A stretch of DNA of 64,000 nt from NCBI GenBank assembly GCA_965227335.1, contig CBDDFV010000008.1:186001-250000 (forward strand). Reading direction: 5' to 3'. Below are positions 34,678-43,115 of the stretch, in pieces. A model generated the notes under the pieces. That model was given only the letters and a program-made list of their open reading frames with translations. It had not been told where the DNA came from and searched no databases. Every line of letters begins with the position of its first letter. Within the stretch, counting starts at the first letter, position 1. The DNA is from CBDDFV01 sp965227335 (GTDB lineage: Bacteria > Planctomycetota > Phycisphaerae > Phycisphaerales > SM1A02). The position numbers and the translations under genes were made by a program.

Positions 34678-36122
34678 CTGCACGACTCGACCAACTCACA
34701 GTCGGAACACTCACGGTAGTGCTCCTGCTCATGAGCGGCTGCACGCGGGACGGTGGCACTGCCGCTGACGCCAACGCAGAGACCGACGAGCACGTTGAGC
34801 CTCAGGCGTCGAACCGCGTCGCGATCCCCTCTGCGGTGCGCTCGAATCTCGGGATCAGTTTCGTCACGGTGGAACGGCGGCGGATCGAGCAGACTCTGAG
34901 GGTGCCCGGACAATTCGAGTATCTCCCGACGGCAAGGCGTGAGTATCGCACGATGCTCCCCGGCCGAGTCGAGCTACTGGTCCAGCAGTTTGACGTTGTC
35001 GACCAAGGCGCGCTGCTGTACCGCATTGACTCGCCTGGCTGGCGTGCGATGCAGCAGCAACTTGCGGATGCAGAGTCGACGATTCATGTACTCACGACGA
35101 AGCTCGAGACGTTCGATCCACTGATGGACGCCCACGGCCGACATGAACAGAGTCTCGTCGAGAGTGTGGCTGTATGGACCGAACGCGTCACACAGCTCGA
35201 GTCGATTCGGGGCGCCGGAGGTGGCCGGGCCGGCGAGTTTGCAGAAGCTCGTGGAACGCTGACGTCTGCGCGAGCCGAGCTGGCCGACGTCCAAGAGAAG
35301 AAGGCCGAGCTGATCGCATCGCGGGCCGAGACGGTCGCCGGGCTCGACGCAGCGCGCTCTCGGCTTCATTACCTTCTGGATGCTGCTGCGTCGGTCGTCG
35401 GAATCGATCGAACAGCATTGACGAGCAACGCCCAATCTGATTCGGATCCACACCCGGCGTGGGCCGTGATCGACACCATCGAGGTGCGAGCTACGGAGTC
35501 AGGCATCGTCGAATCACTCGGCTTGACCAACGGCTCGTGGGCGGACGAGAAGTCGCCCGTCATGACGATCGTGCGACCGGATCAGCTTCGCTTCCATGCG
35601 TCGGGGCTACAGAGCGATCTCGGTGTACTGCGAAACGGTCTTGAGGCTCGGATCGTGCCGCCAACGCCTACTACGTCTGGCCGCGCCGTCCCGCTGCAGG
35701 ACACGATGACCGGCTCGCTCGCGCTCGGCCTGCAAGGCGACGCCAGTGATCGCACGGTCGATCTGTACGTGGTTCCGGAGGCGCTGTCGACCTGGGCGCG
35801 ACCGGGTGTTGCAGCACAGCTCGAGATCGTGACCGATTCGACCGCTGCTGCGGAACTGGCGATCCCGCTGGCGGCGGTTCAGAAAGACGGCCTCATCCCG
35901 ATCATCTTCCGGCGAGCACCGGACAACCCGAACGAGGCAGTGCGCCTCGAAGCCGACCTCGGGATGAACGACGGACGCTGGGTGGCGGTGCTGAGCGGCT
36001 TGCGGAACGACGACGAAGTCGTTCTCGACGGTGCGTTCCAACTCATGCTCGCGACGAGCGGGACAATCCAGAAGGGTGGACATTTCCACTCCGACGGCAC
36101 ATTCCACGAGGGGGAGCACTGA
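34674..36122 (+). CDS. RND periplasmic adaptor (membrane-fusion protein)
   Basis: A 482-residue lipoprotein (LLLMSGCTRD) whose ATG overlaps the previous stop. The order is typical for CusB/CzcB-type adaptors: barrel-sandwich half-motif (LRVPGQFEYLPTARREYRTMLPGRVELLVQQFDVVDQGALLYRIDSP), an alpha-helical hairpin (ADAESTIHVLTTKLE to ADVQEKKAELIASRAE), the second lipoyl half (VRATESGIVESLGLTNGSWADEKSPVMTI), then beta-barrel and membrane-proximal domains. It links the inner-membrane pump to the outer-membrane duct. The C-terminus is His-rich (KGGHFHSDGTFHEGEH), possibly metal-binding. Confidence 0.9.
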   Translation: MTARLDQLTVGTLTVVLLLMSGCTRDGGTAADANAETDEHVEPQASNRVAIPSAVRSNLGISFVTVERRRIEQTLRVPGQFEYLPTARREYRTMLPGRVELLVQQFDVVDQGALLYRIDSPGWRAMQQQLADAESTIHVLTTKLETFDPLMDAHGRHEQSLVESVAVWTERVTQLESIRGAGGGRAGEFAEARGTLTSARAELADVQEKKAELIASRAETVAGLDAARSRLHYLLDAAASVVGIDRTALTSNAQSDSDPHPAWAVIDTIEVRATESGIVESLGLTNGSWADEKSPVMTIVRPDQLRFHASGLQSDLGVLRNGLEARIVPPTPTTSGRAVPLQDTMTGSLALGLQGDASDRTVDLYVVPEALSTWARPGVAAQLEIVTDSTAAAELAIPLAAVQKDGLIPIIFRRAPDNPNEAVRLEADLGMNDGRWVAVLSGLRNDDEVVLDGAFQLMLATSGTIQKGGHFHSDGTFHEGEH

Positions 36123-36123
36123 G

Positions 36124-39100
36124 ATGCTGAAAGCAGTCATTCGATTCTCGCTTCGGTACTCCTCGCTCGTCTTGATCGCCGCGGTCATGATCGTTGGTTT
36201 CGCGGGCTATCGCCTGCCGCGAATGAGTATTGATGTTTTCCCGGAGCTCAACGCCCCGACCATCACGATCATGGCGGAATCAGGTGGGCTAGCGGCTGAC
36301 GAAGTCGAGCAGTACGTGACCTTTCCGATTGAGACTGCGGTGAACGGCATGACGGGGGTGCGTCGTGTGCGTAGCGCCAGCGCCATCGGACTTGGGATTG
36401 TCTGGGTCGATCTTGACTGGGGTGCAAACCTCTACGACGGTCGGCAACTCGTGGCAGAGCGTCTTGTCGCAGCACGCGAGAATCTCCCTGATGATGTAGA
36501 GCCATTCATCACGCCGATTTCTTCGATTGCCGGCGAGATCATGCTCATCGCGTTGTCTTCCGAGAACGGCGACGTCAGTCCGCTTCAACTGCGCTCGTAT
36601 GCCGAGTTCGAGCTGCGGAACAAGATCCTTGCCATTCCCGGCATCGCTCAGGCGGTCGCCATCGGTGGCGACCTGCCGGAGTACCAGGTCAACGTGACCC
36701 AGGACCGCCTGCGACTCTACGACCTGACGATTTCGGATGTCGTCGAAGCAGCCGGGGGCGCGCACAGCACGGCGAGCGGCGGGTACCTTGTCGACGTTGA
36801 CAGCTTCGAGATCCCCATTCGGCAGCAAAGCCGAGTGACCGGCCCCGAGGACATCGCAAACACCATAATCAAGTATCACGACGGCACGCCTGTCACGATC
36901 GGTCAGGTCGCCGACGTTCGACTGGGAGCCGCGCTCAAGCGAGGAACGGCGTCCGAGGGAGGCGTGCCAGCGGTCATCCTATCGATTCAAAAATCGCCGG
37001 GAACCAACACGCTCGCGCTCACAGATCAGCTCGATGCACTCTTCGACCAGATCGAACCATCGCTGCCTGCAGGGGTCGTGATGAACCGTGATGTCATGCG
37101 TCAATCGCATTTCATTGACCGCGCGGTGAGCAATGTCAGCAAAGTGCTGGTCGAAGCGATCGTCATCGTGCTGGTGGTTCTGGTGCTGTTCCTCATGAAC
37201 CTGCGGACGACGCTCATCACACTGACTGCAATTCCGATCTCGCTGGCCGTGGGCCTGCTTCTGATGGATGCGATGGATCTGGGTTTGAATGTCATGACGC
37301 TCGGTGGCTTAACGGTCGCGATTGGCGTTCTCGTTGACGACGCGATCATCGATGTGGAAAACGTCTTTCGCCGTCTGAAGCAGAATAGAGCTGCGGAGGA
37401 AGCGAGCCGCCGACCGTTCGTTGAAGTCATCTTCGACGCGAGCAACGAGATCCGCCCGGCGATGGTCTTCGCCACGGTCATCATCGTGATGGTGTTCCTC
37501 CCATTGCTCTTCCTTCAGGGCCTCGAAGGCAGGTTCTTCCAGCCGCTCGCCTTGACGTACATGATCTCCATTCTTGCGTCGCTGGCGGTCGCATTGACCG
37601 TCGTGCCTGCGATGTGCAAGTTCCTCCTACGAGGGCGACTCGGAGGCAAGCACGAGGATCGCGATGGATTCCTGGTCCGCCTGATCAAGCGGTTCTATGA
37701 ACCGGCGCTTCGGATGGCCATCCGGTTGCGCGTCTGGGTTCTCGGCGTTGCCGGAGTCGCCACTGCGGCGGCACTCCTGCTCGCGAGCACCTTCGGTACC
37801 TCGTTCCTCCCTTCGTTCAACGAGGGGACGTTTACGGTGTTCCTCTTTGCACCACCTGGCACGTCCATTGTCGAGAGCAACCGGTTGGCCACTGAGGTCG
37901 AAGAGCAGCTCGTCACGATCGAGGGGGTCCGCTCAGTATCGCGACGGACTGGCCGTGCCGAACGCGATGAGCACGCCGAGCCAGTCAGCACATCGGAGAT
38001 TGAGGTGACCGTGGCCGCGGGCCACGACCGAACCGACGTCTCGGATGCAATCGACCGAGTGCTCGCGTCGATTCCGGGGATTACGACCATGGTCGGCCAG
38101 CCGATCGAACACCGTCTGAGTCACATCCTCTCCGGGACACCCGCCGCGATCGCGATCAACATCTTCGGTGAGGACTTGTCCGAACTGCGCCGAGTCGCGA
38201 AGGCCATTGAGGGCGAGTTGAGTCAGATTGACGGCGCTCGAGACGTGAATGCCAATCGTGAAGTCATGATCACGACGCTTCCGATCCGGTATCGACACGC
38301 CGAGCTCGCAGCGGTCGGACTGAGTCCGGCTGACGCGGCTGAACAGGTTCGCGAGGCGATGTACGGCGAAGTCGTCGACAGCGTCAATCAGGGGGTCCGC
38401 CAATACGATCTTGTCGTCCGCTTGGCGCCCGAGGAACGCGAGTCCGTCGAACAGGTCCGCGATCTACTTCTTCGAGGTCGAGGTGGAGCCACGGTCCGCC
38501 TCAGAGACGTGGCCGACATCGGGCCGGAGCGTTCAAGCAATCTCATCACACGAGAGAACGCCCAGCGTAAGGCCGTCGTGTCACTGAACGTCGCCGAGGG
38601 GTCGAATCTCGGGGACCTGGTCGAAGACGTTCGGCAACGGGTTGACCCGATCGTTCACGACGCTGGCATGACCGTGAGCTACGGCGGCCAGTTCGAAGCC
38701 CAGCAGTCGGCAGCCAAGACGATACTCGTCGCCGGCATCGCAGTCGCGCTGGTGATGCTCATGCTCCTCCAGATCTCGACCGGCTCGTTGCGCGCCGCGG
38801 TCCTTGTCATGCTCAACATGCCGCTTGCGTTGATCGGTGGCATCGCGGCGATCTACCTCACCGAAGGTGGTGGGATCGCGAACACCCTGGCTCTGGTGGG
38901 AATGGGCGGCCCGTACGTTCCGCCGGTCATCTCGATCGCCAGCATGGTCGGGTTCATCACCCTCTTTGGCATCGCCGTCCGCAACGGCATCTTGCTCATC
39001 AATCACTACAACCATCTCATGCAGGAGGAGTCCGTTCCCCTCGGCGAGGCGATTGTCCAGGGTTCAATGGAACGGCTCGTTCCAATCCTGATGACTGCCA

Positions 39101-39351
39101 TCTCCGCCGCGCTGGGGCTCTTGCCACTCGCTCTCGCGGCTGGCGAGCCCGGGAGCGAACTCCTCGCGCCGCTCGCAATTGTCACTCTCGGCGGCCTGCT
39201 GACTTCAACGTTCCTCAACCTCATTGTCGTTCCGGCTGGTTACTCACTCGTCTTCGGGCACAAGCTCGCGCCGCGAGCAGAGAGTGGCCCGTCCCTCATT
39301 TCGCGACTCGTTTCGGGCTTGCGCCCCGCCAAGACCACCAAGGAGACCTAA
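36124..39351 (+). CDS. Heavy-metal-type RND efflux pump (CusA/CzcA family)
   Basis: A 1075-residue inner-membrane pump of full family length, starting 1 base after the adaptor stop. N-terminal helix (SLVLIAAVMIVGFAGYRLPRMSIDVFPEL), porter domains, then six-helix bundles after residues 330 and 860. The proton-relay helix reads AIGVLVDDAIIDVEN; CzcA has DFG and DGA at these places and CusA AIGAMVDAA, so the subgroup differs and the substrate (copper, silver, zinc, cobalt or other) cannot be assigned from the motif. The context of His-rich proteins and a CDF exporter supports divalent or monovalent metal efflux. Confidence 0.92.
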   Translation: MLKAVIRFSLRYSSLVLIAAVMIVGFAGYRLPRMSIDVFPELNAPTITIMAESGGLAADEVEQYVTFPIETAVNGMTGVRRVRSASAIGLGIVWVDLDWGANLYDGRQLVAERLVAARENLPDDVEPFITPISSIAGEIMLIALSSENGDVSPLQLRSYAEFELRNKILAIPGIAQAVAIGGDLPEYQVNVTQDRLRLYDLTISDVVEAAGGAHSTASGGYLVDVDSFEIPIRQQSRVTGPEDIANTIIKYHDGTPVTIGQVADVRLGAALKRGTASEGGVPAVILSIQKSPGTNTLALTDQLDALFDQIEPSLPAGVVMNRDVMRQSHFIDRAVSNVSKVLVEAIVIVLVVLVLFLMNLRTTLITLTAIPISLAVGLLLMDAMDLGLNVMTLGGLTVAIGVLVDDAIIDVENVFRRLKQNRAAEEASRRPFVEVIFDASNEIRPAMVFATVIIVMVFLPLLFLQGLEGRFFQPLALTYMISILASLAVALTVVPAMCKFLLRGRLGGKHEDRDGFLVRLIKRFYEPALRMAIRLRVWVLGVAGVATAAALLLASTFGTSFLPSFNEGTFTVFLFAPPGTSIVESNRLATEVEEQLVTIEGVRSVSRRTGRAERDEHAEPVSTSEIEVTVAAGHDRTDVSDAIDRVLASIPGITTMVGQPIEHRLSHILSGTPAAIAINIFGEDLSELRRVAKAIEGELSQIDGARDVNANREVMITTLPIRYRHAELAAVGLSPADAAEQVREAMYGEVVDSVNQGVRQYDLVVRLAPEERESVEQVRDLLLRGRGGATVRLRDVADIGPERSSNLITRENAQRKAVVSLNVAEGSNLGDLVEDVRQRVDPIVHDAGMTVSYGGQFEAQQSAAKTILVAGIAVALVMLMLLQISTGSLRAAVLVMLNMPLALIGGIAAIYLTEGGGIANTLALVGMGGPYVPPVISIASMVGFITLFGIAVRNGILLINHYNHLMQEESVPLGEAIVQGSMERLVPILMTAISAALGLLPLALAAGEPGSELLAPLAIVTLGGLLTSTFLNLIVVPAGYSLVFGHKLAPRAESGPSLISRLVSGLRPAKTTKET

Positions 39352-39353
39352 CG

Positions 39354-39908
39354 ATGCTTCAGTTCTCTCGACTTCTTACCCTCCTCAGCCTGATCGCGTT
39401 CTTGACGCTGACCGGCTGCAACGGCGACTCCGCTGACTCGGGATCGAGCGGCAATACCGAACACGCGGCTGGCGACGGGCACGATCATGATCACGACGGC
39501 GACGATCACGATCACGAAGGTGAAGACCACGATGACCATGACCACGGCGACCACGATGATCACGACCACGACGACCACGACGACCACGACCATGGCGACG
39601 CACACGAGCTCGGTTCCGTCACGATCGATGGCGCGGAGTTCAAGGTCTCGATCTCAGGCGAGATCGAACCGAATGCTGAGACCCACATCGACCTCGTCCA
39701 GACTGGAGGCCCCAAGCCCGCAGCGGTCCGTCTCTGGATCGGCATCGAGTCTGGCTCAGGCTCGCTGAAGAGCAAGGCCGATGGCCATGACAATCACTTC
39801 CATGGTCACGCCGAAGTGCCGGCACAGATTCCGGCGAACGCGGCTCTTTGGATCGAGGTGGAGTCTGCGTCCGGCAATCGGACAGCACGCTCGGTGGCGC
39901 TCCCCTGA
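39354..39908 (+). CDS. His/Asp-rich lipoprotein, putative metal chaperone
   Basis: A 184-residue lipoprotein (LIAFLTLTGCNG) that starts 2 bases after the pump gene. Residues 42-82 are almost only His, Asp and Gly/Glu (blocks such as HDHDHDGDDHDHEGEDHDDH), a strong metal sink. The C-terminal 100 residues form a beta-rich domain (VTIDGAEFKVSISGEIEPNAETHIDLVQ) with an HDNHFHGHAEVP segment, unassigned. Likely role: periplasmic capture and delivery of metal to the RND complex. Confidence 0.75.
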   Translation: MLQFSRLLTLLSLIAFLTLTGCNGDSADSGSSGNTEHAAGDGHDHDHDGDDHDHEGEDHDDHDHGDHDDHDHDDHDDHDHGDAHELGSVTIDGAEFKVSISGEIEPNAETHIDLVQTGGPKPAAVRLWIGIESGSGSLKSKADGHDNHFHGHAEVPAQIPANAALWIEVESASGNRTARSVALP

Positions 39909-39931
39909 CCCGAGGTCGCCAACAGCAACAA

Positions 39932-40225
39932 ATGTCGCAGCGCCGATCCAAGGTACGCCGTCGGAAGAAGCGAGTCAGACAACCGCAGAAACCGGCGGTG
40001 CAGGAGTCCCTCGCCAAGGAAGCGTTGTGGACTTCCGTCGCGGCACTCGTCATCGCCGGTGGCATCACCGCGCATATTGTCTGGTCATTCCGTGTCCGAG
40101 GTTATGCCCATATCGACATCAGGGTCTTGCTCGTCGGCGCCGCGACGATCATCCTCGCAGGGATCTTCGTGAGCATGTGGTGGTCGCGAAGGCGCAAACG
40201 ACAGCGGACATCTCGGCGCCACTAA
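39932..40225 (+). CDS. Small basic two-helix membrane protein
   Basis: A 97-residue protein. A very basic start (MSQRRSKVRRRKKRVRQPQK) is followed by two hydrophobic helices (ALWTSVAALVIAGGITAHIVW and VLLVGAATIILAGIFVSMWW) and a basic tail (SRRRKRQRTSRRH). Both ends are thus expected in the cytoplasm. No family recognised. It lies between the His-rich lipoprotein and a small anchored protein in the metal operon. Confidence 0.55.
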   Translation: MSQRRSKVRRRKKRVRQPQKPAVQESLAKEALWTSVAALVIAGGITAHIVWSFRVRGYAHIDIRVLLVGAATIILAGIFVSMWWSRRRKRQRTSRRH

Positions 40226-40258
40226 GCATCCCTGATTCACTGCAGCGGAGTACAAGCC

Positions 40259-40606
40259 ATGCGTAGCAATCGAACCTCCAATCTCATGCTGATCGCGAAT
40301 GCAGTCCTCCTGGCGGCACTCGTGCTCGGACATCTCGGTGCCTCCCCTCTCGGGAGCACTGTCGCCGAAGCGTCGGCACCGCCCAAGATACCGATGAATG
40401 CAGCCACCCAGAGACAACGGATGATCGTGGCGCTTGACGAGATGAATAGGAACTCGAAGGCGTCAACGGCAACGCTGGAAGCGGTGAACAAGAACCTCGA
40501 GGCGTCGATCGAACTGCAGCGACAACTCATCCGGATGCTGGAGCGAGGCAACGCGACAGTCAAGGTCTCGACTCGCGACACCGGCGATCGGCGCGGCCGC
40601 GACTGA
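40259..40606 (+). CDS. Small anchored coiled-coil protein
   Basis: A 115-residue protein with one N-terminal hydrophobic segment (LMLIANAVLLAALVLGHLG), a signal peptide or anchor, then a helical region MIVALDEMNRNSKASTATLEAVNKNLEASIELQRQLIRMLE with heptad-like spacing. Unassigned. Part of the same plus-strand run as the efflux genes. Confidence 0.55.
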   Translation: MRSNRTSNLMLIANAVLLAALVLGHLGASPLGSTVAEASAPPKIPMNAATQRQRMIVALDEMNRNSKASTATLEAVNKNLEASIELQRQLIRMLERGNATVKVSTRDTGDRRGRD

Positions 40607-40649
40607 AGACAGCGTGCGCGAGTCGTGAAGTCAAGACAGGGAGTCAACA

Positions 40650-40991
40650 ATGAAGCAAGTCAAGGCCATCGTTCGACCCGCCCGGCTCGAGGCGATCTTG
40701 CGGGCACTACACGACCATCTCGAAGTGCCCGGAGTCTCGGTGTCACACGTGCAGGGCTTCGGACAGCACTTCGGACGTGAACCGAGCGAGGACGGTTCAC
40801 TATTGCCGTTCGGCACCGGAGCCATGTGTAAGGTCGAGTGCATCGTCAATGACGAACTACTCGACCCCGTCATCGGCCTCATCCAGGAGGCGGCTCACAC
40901 CGGCGATCACGGTGACGGCCGGATCTTCGTCATCCCGGTGGAGACGATGATTACGATCAGGACGGGTCAGCGCGCTACGGCCATTTCCTAA
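40650..40991 (+). CDS. PII-like regulator of the metal-efflux cluster
   Basis: A 113-residue protein of GlnB size. It begins MKQVKAIVRPARLEAILRAL, the first strand and helix of the PII fold, and closes with GDGRIFVIPVETMITIRTGQ, the ATP-binding B-loop and last strand. The T-loop region (GFGQHFGREPSEDGSLLPFGTG) differs from GlnB, lacks the uridylylated Tyr context, and contains a His. Family knowledge: a separate PII group (PII-NG) is encoded beside heavy-metal RND pumps. Likely role: ligand- or metal-responsive control of the efflux system. Confidence 0.82.
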   Translation: MKQVKAIVRPARLEAILRALHDHLEVPGVSVSHVQGFGQHFGREPSEDGSLLPFGTGAMCKVECIVNDELLDPVIGLIQEAAHTGDHGDGRIFVIPVETMITIRTGQRATAIS

Positions 40992-41002
40992 GGGCCCTCG
41001 CA

Positions 41003-41911
41003 ATGCATCAGACGGCCGACGGCACTCGAGAACGCGGCGACGTCCGACTGATGCTGGCCGTTGGCGTCAATGTACTGCTGACCATTGTGCAGGTGATCGC
41101 GGGTCTCGTCTCGGGCAGCCTCTCTCTCGTCGCCGATGCACTGCACAACCTGAGCGATGCAGGCTCGATACTACTGGCGCTGATCGCGCGCCGAATCGGC
41201 CGCTGGCCAGCCGATGAACAGCGAACCTACGGCTACAAGCGAGCCGAGGTCGTCGGGACACTGATCAGCACGACCACGCTCGTCATCATCGGCCTCTATT
41301 TGATGTACGAAGCGATCGTGCGGTCCGTCAGCCCTGAACCGATCGATGGCTGGATCGTCGTCATCGTTGCAGGAGTAGCCTTCGTCATCGACGTGGTGAC
41401 GGCGTTGCTGACCTGGTCGATGTCTCGCGGCAGTATGAATATCCGGGCGGCGTTCGTCCACAATGTGGCGGATGCTCTCGGCTCGGTGGGGGTCATGATC
41501 GCAGGCACACTGATCCTGCTCTTCGATCTCACGATCGCTGATGCGATCGCGACCTTAATGATTGCCGGATATGTGCTATGGCAGAGCGTCCGCCTCTTCA
41601 AAGAGTCAGTTCAGATCCTGATGGACGGCGTACCGGCGGGGATCGTCCTCCACGAGGTCGCCGAGGCAATCGAGTCGCTCCATGGCATCGAGGCGGTTCA
41701 TCACCTGCACGTGCGCAGCCTGACTGAGCACCTCGGGGCGATGGAGTGTCACGTCACCACATTGATCGAAGACTCGGATGGGCTGCGTTTGCTCCGCAGG
41801 CGGATCGGAGAACTTGTGCGCGAGCGGTTCTCGATCACCCACTCGACCATTCAATTCGAGCCACCGGGGAGCTGCGATGACGAGGACACCGGCTTGATTT
41901 CCCACAGGTGA
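41003..41911 (+). CDS. Cation diffusion facilitator (CzcD/ZitB-type exporter)
   Basis: A 302-residue protein with six transmembrane segments. The metal site of the family is seen in helix 2 (LVADALHNLSDAGS, HxxxD) and helix 5 (FVHNVADALGSVG, HxxxD). There is no long His-rich loop. The cytoplasmic C-terminal domain (HGIEAVHHLHVRSLTEHLGAMECHV) carries the usual His ligands. Role: proton-coupled export of Zn(II) or similar metals to the periplasm, where the RND pump can take over. It is the last gene of the plus-strand metal cluster; the prophage begins 34 bases on. Confidence 0.92.
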   Translation: MHQTADGTRERGDVRLMLAVGVNVLLTIVQVIAGLVSGSLSLVADALHNLSDAGSILLALIARRIGRWPADEQRTYGYKRAEVVGTLISTTTLVIIGLYLMYEAIVRSVSPEPIDGWIVVIVAGVAFVIDVVTALLTWSMSRGSMNIRAAFVHNVADALGSVGVMIAGTLILLFDLTIADAIATLMIAGYVLWQSVRLFKESVQILMDGVPAGIVLHEVAEAIESLHGIEAVHHLHVRSLTEHLGAMECHVTTLIEDSDGLRLLRRRIGELVRERFSITHSTIQFEPPGSCDDEDTGLISHR

Positions 41912-41945
41912 CAGCGAGCGTGAACATTGACGAAACCGCACTGAT

Positions 41946-43115
41946 CTACTCAACCGTGCTCTCCCCAGTGTTGCTGATCACGACCGAACTGGCGCTTGAC
42001 GACGAGAAGCTCGAACCGCTCGACTTGCTCCCGCTGCTTGAACTGGAACCAGAGCTCGAGCTTGTCAGAATCGTCAGGCCGGTGCTCTGGCTTCCACCCG
42101 AATTCGAGAAGCCTGCGCCGCTTGACTGCGCGGACGGCGCGAGGCCAGATGCGCCCTCGGACGACTTCGCGTCGTTGTGCGTCCAGACACCGTCGGCCAA
42201 GTAGGTGTTCGTGCCGGGCACGTGGATCGCCACCGTGCGCACGACGCCATCGATACGCTCGAGCGCGTCTACTCGCTCCTCATCAAGCTGACCATCCGTG
42301 AGCGTGATTAGGTAGTCGCCAACCTCAAGCAACTCGGCGGAGCAGAATCCCCACTCCTCGTCGCGTCGCACGAGGAACGGGTGCTCGAACGTCGCTTTGA
42401 TGCGCCGGTTGATCAGATAGAAGCCGTCGTGCTCGCCGACGCGCACCTCGGCAACGCGCCCGTCGCGCACCGTGGCACCTTCCAGTCCCCACGTCGAGAG
42501 CCACTCGTACTGCACGCGGAATGGAGCATCGGCTTTGAGTCCAGGCAGCGCGACGGATCGAACCATGTCGCCGGGGGCGAGTGACTCGATCGGAACGCGC
42601 CGGCCGTCGGCCATCGTGACCAGGGTGCCGCAGAGCAAACAGTTGCTTGAGGCGGAGCTACTCCCGCTCCCCGATCCGCTCCCGCCGCTCGACGACGATC
42701 CGCTACCCGACGGAGACATCGACTCGGTCGAGCTGCTGCTGCTCGACGAACTGCTTCCGCTCGAGCTGCTACCACTACCCGACGTACCTCCGCCGCCGCT
42801 TGACGATCCGCCACCACCGCTGGATGAGCCCCCGCCTCCGGATGAACTTCCACCGCCACCGCTGGACGAAGGCGAACCTTCGGTGCTGCTCATCGATGAG
42901 CTTGATGGGCTACTCGATGGCGTCGCTGTCTCGGTGCTGCTTTCCGAGGAACTGGATGCCGTCTCCGTCGAGCTTGGCGTCGCCGGCGTATCTGTCTCGC
43001 TGGAGGAACTTGGGCTCTCGCTGCTACTGAGGCTCGACGATCCACTCCCGGGCGGCTGCTGCGTGGTCGCCCACACGGGTATGTAGAGGAAGTACTTGGG
43101 TCCTTCGGTCGTCAT
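41946..43115 (-). CDS. Serine-rich prophage protein with Hint (intein-like) domain
   Basis: A 389-residue protein whose start overlaps the previous stop by four bases (ATGA). A 16-residue head (MTTEGPKYFLYIPVWA) is followed by a low-complexity stretch to residue 158, with SSSGGGG repeats. A Hint domain spans 159-314: CLLCGTLVTMADGRRVPIES with C159 as position 1, motif B FEHPFLV (H245) and the closing NTYLADGVWTHN (H313-N314) followed by Asp. A second Ser/Gly-rich stretch forms the C-terminus. Family knowledge: Hint domains of inteins, BILs and Hedgehog cleave or splice their own chain. It probably processes a phage appendage or virion protein. It is the last gene of the visible late operon. 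Confidence 0.85.
   Translation of the reverse strand: MTTEGPKYFLYIPVWATTQQPPGSGSSSLSSSESPSSSSETDTPATPSSTETASSSSESSTETATPSSSPSSSSMSSTEGSPSSSGGGGSSSGGGGSSSGGGGSSSGGGGTSGSGSSSSGSSSSSSSSSTESMSPSGSGSSSSGGSGSGSGSSSASSNCLLCGTLVTMADGRRVPIESLAPGDMVRSVALPGLKADAPFRVQYEWLSTWGLEGATVRDGRVAEVRVGEHDGFYLINRRIKATFEHPFLVRRDEEWGFCSAELLEVGDYLITLTDGQLDEERVDALERIDGVVRTVAIHVPGTNTYLADGVWTHNDAKSSEGASGLAPSAQSSGAGFSNSGGSQSTGLTILTSSSSGSSSSSGSKSSGSSFSSSSASSVVISNTGESTVE

Noticed and set aside
39480..39600. GATCAC-like simple repeats, considered as regulatory iterons
   Set aside because: They encode the His/Asp tract of a lipoprotein with a proper signal sequence and stop.
42660..43030. Simple-sequence repeats in the prophage, considered as a non-coding satellite
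   Set aside because: They encode the Ser/Gly linker of the Hint protein in a coupled gene.
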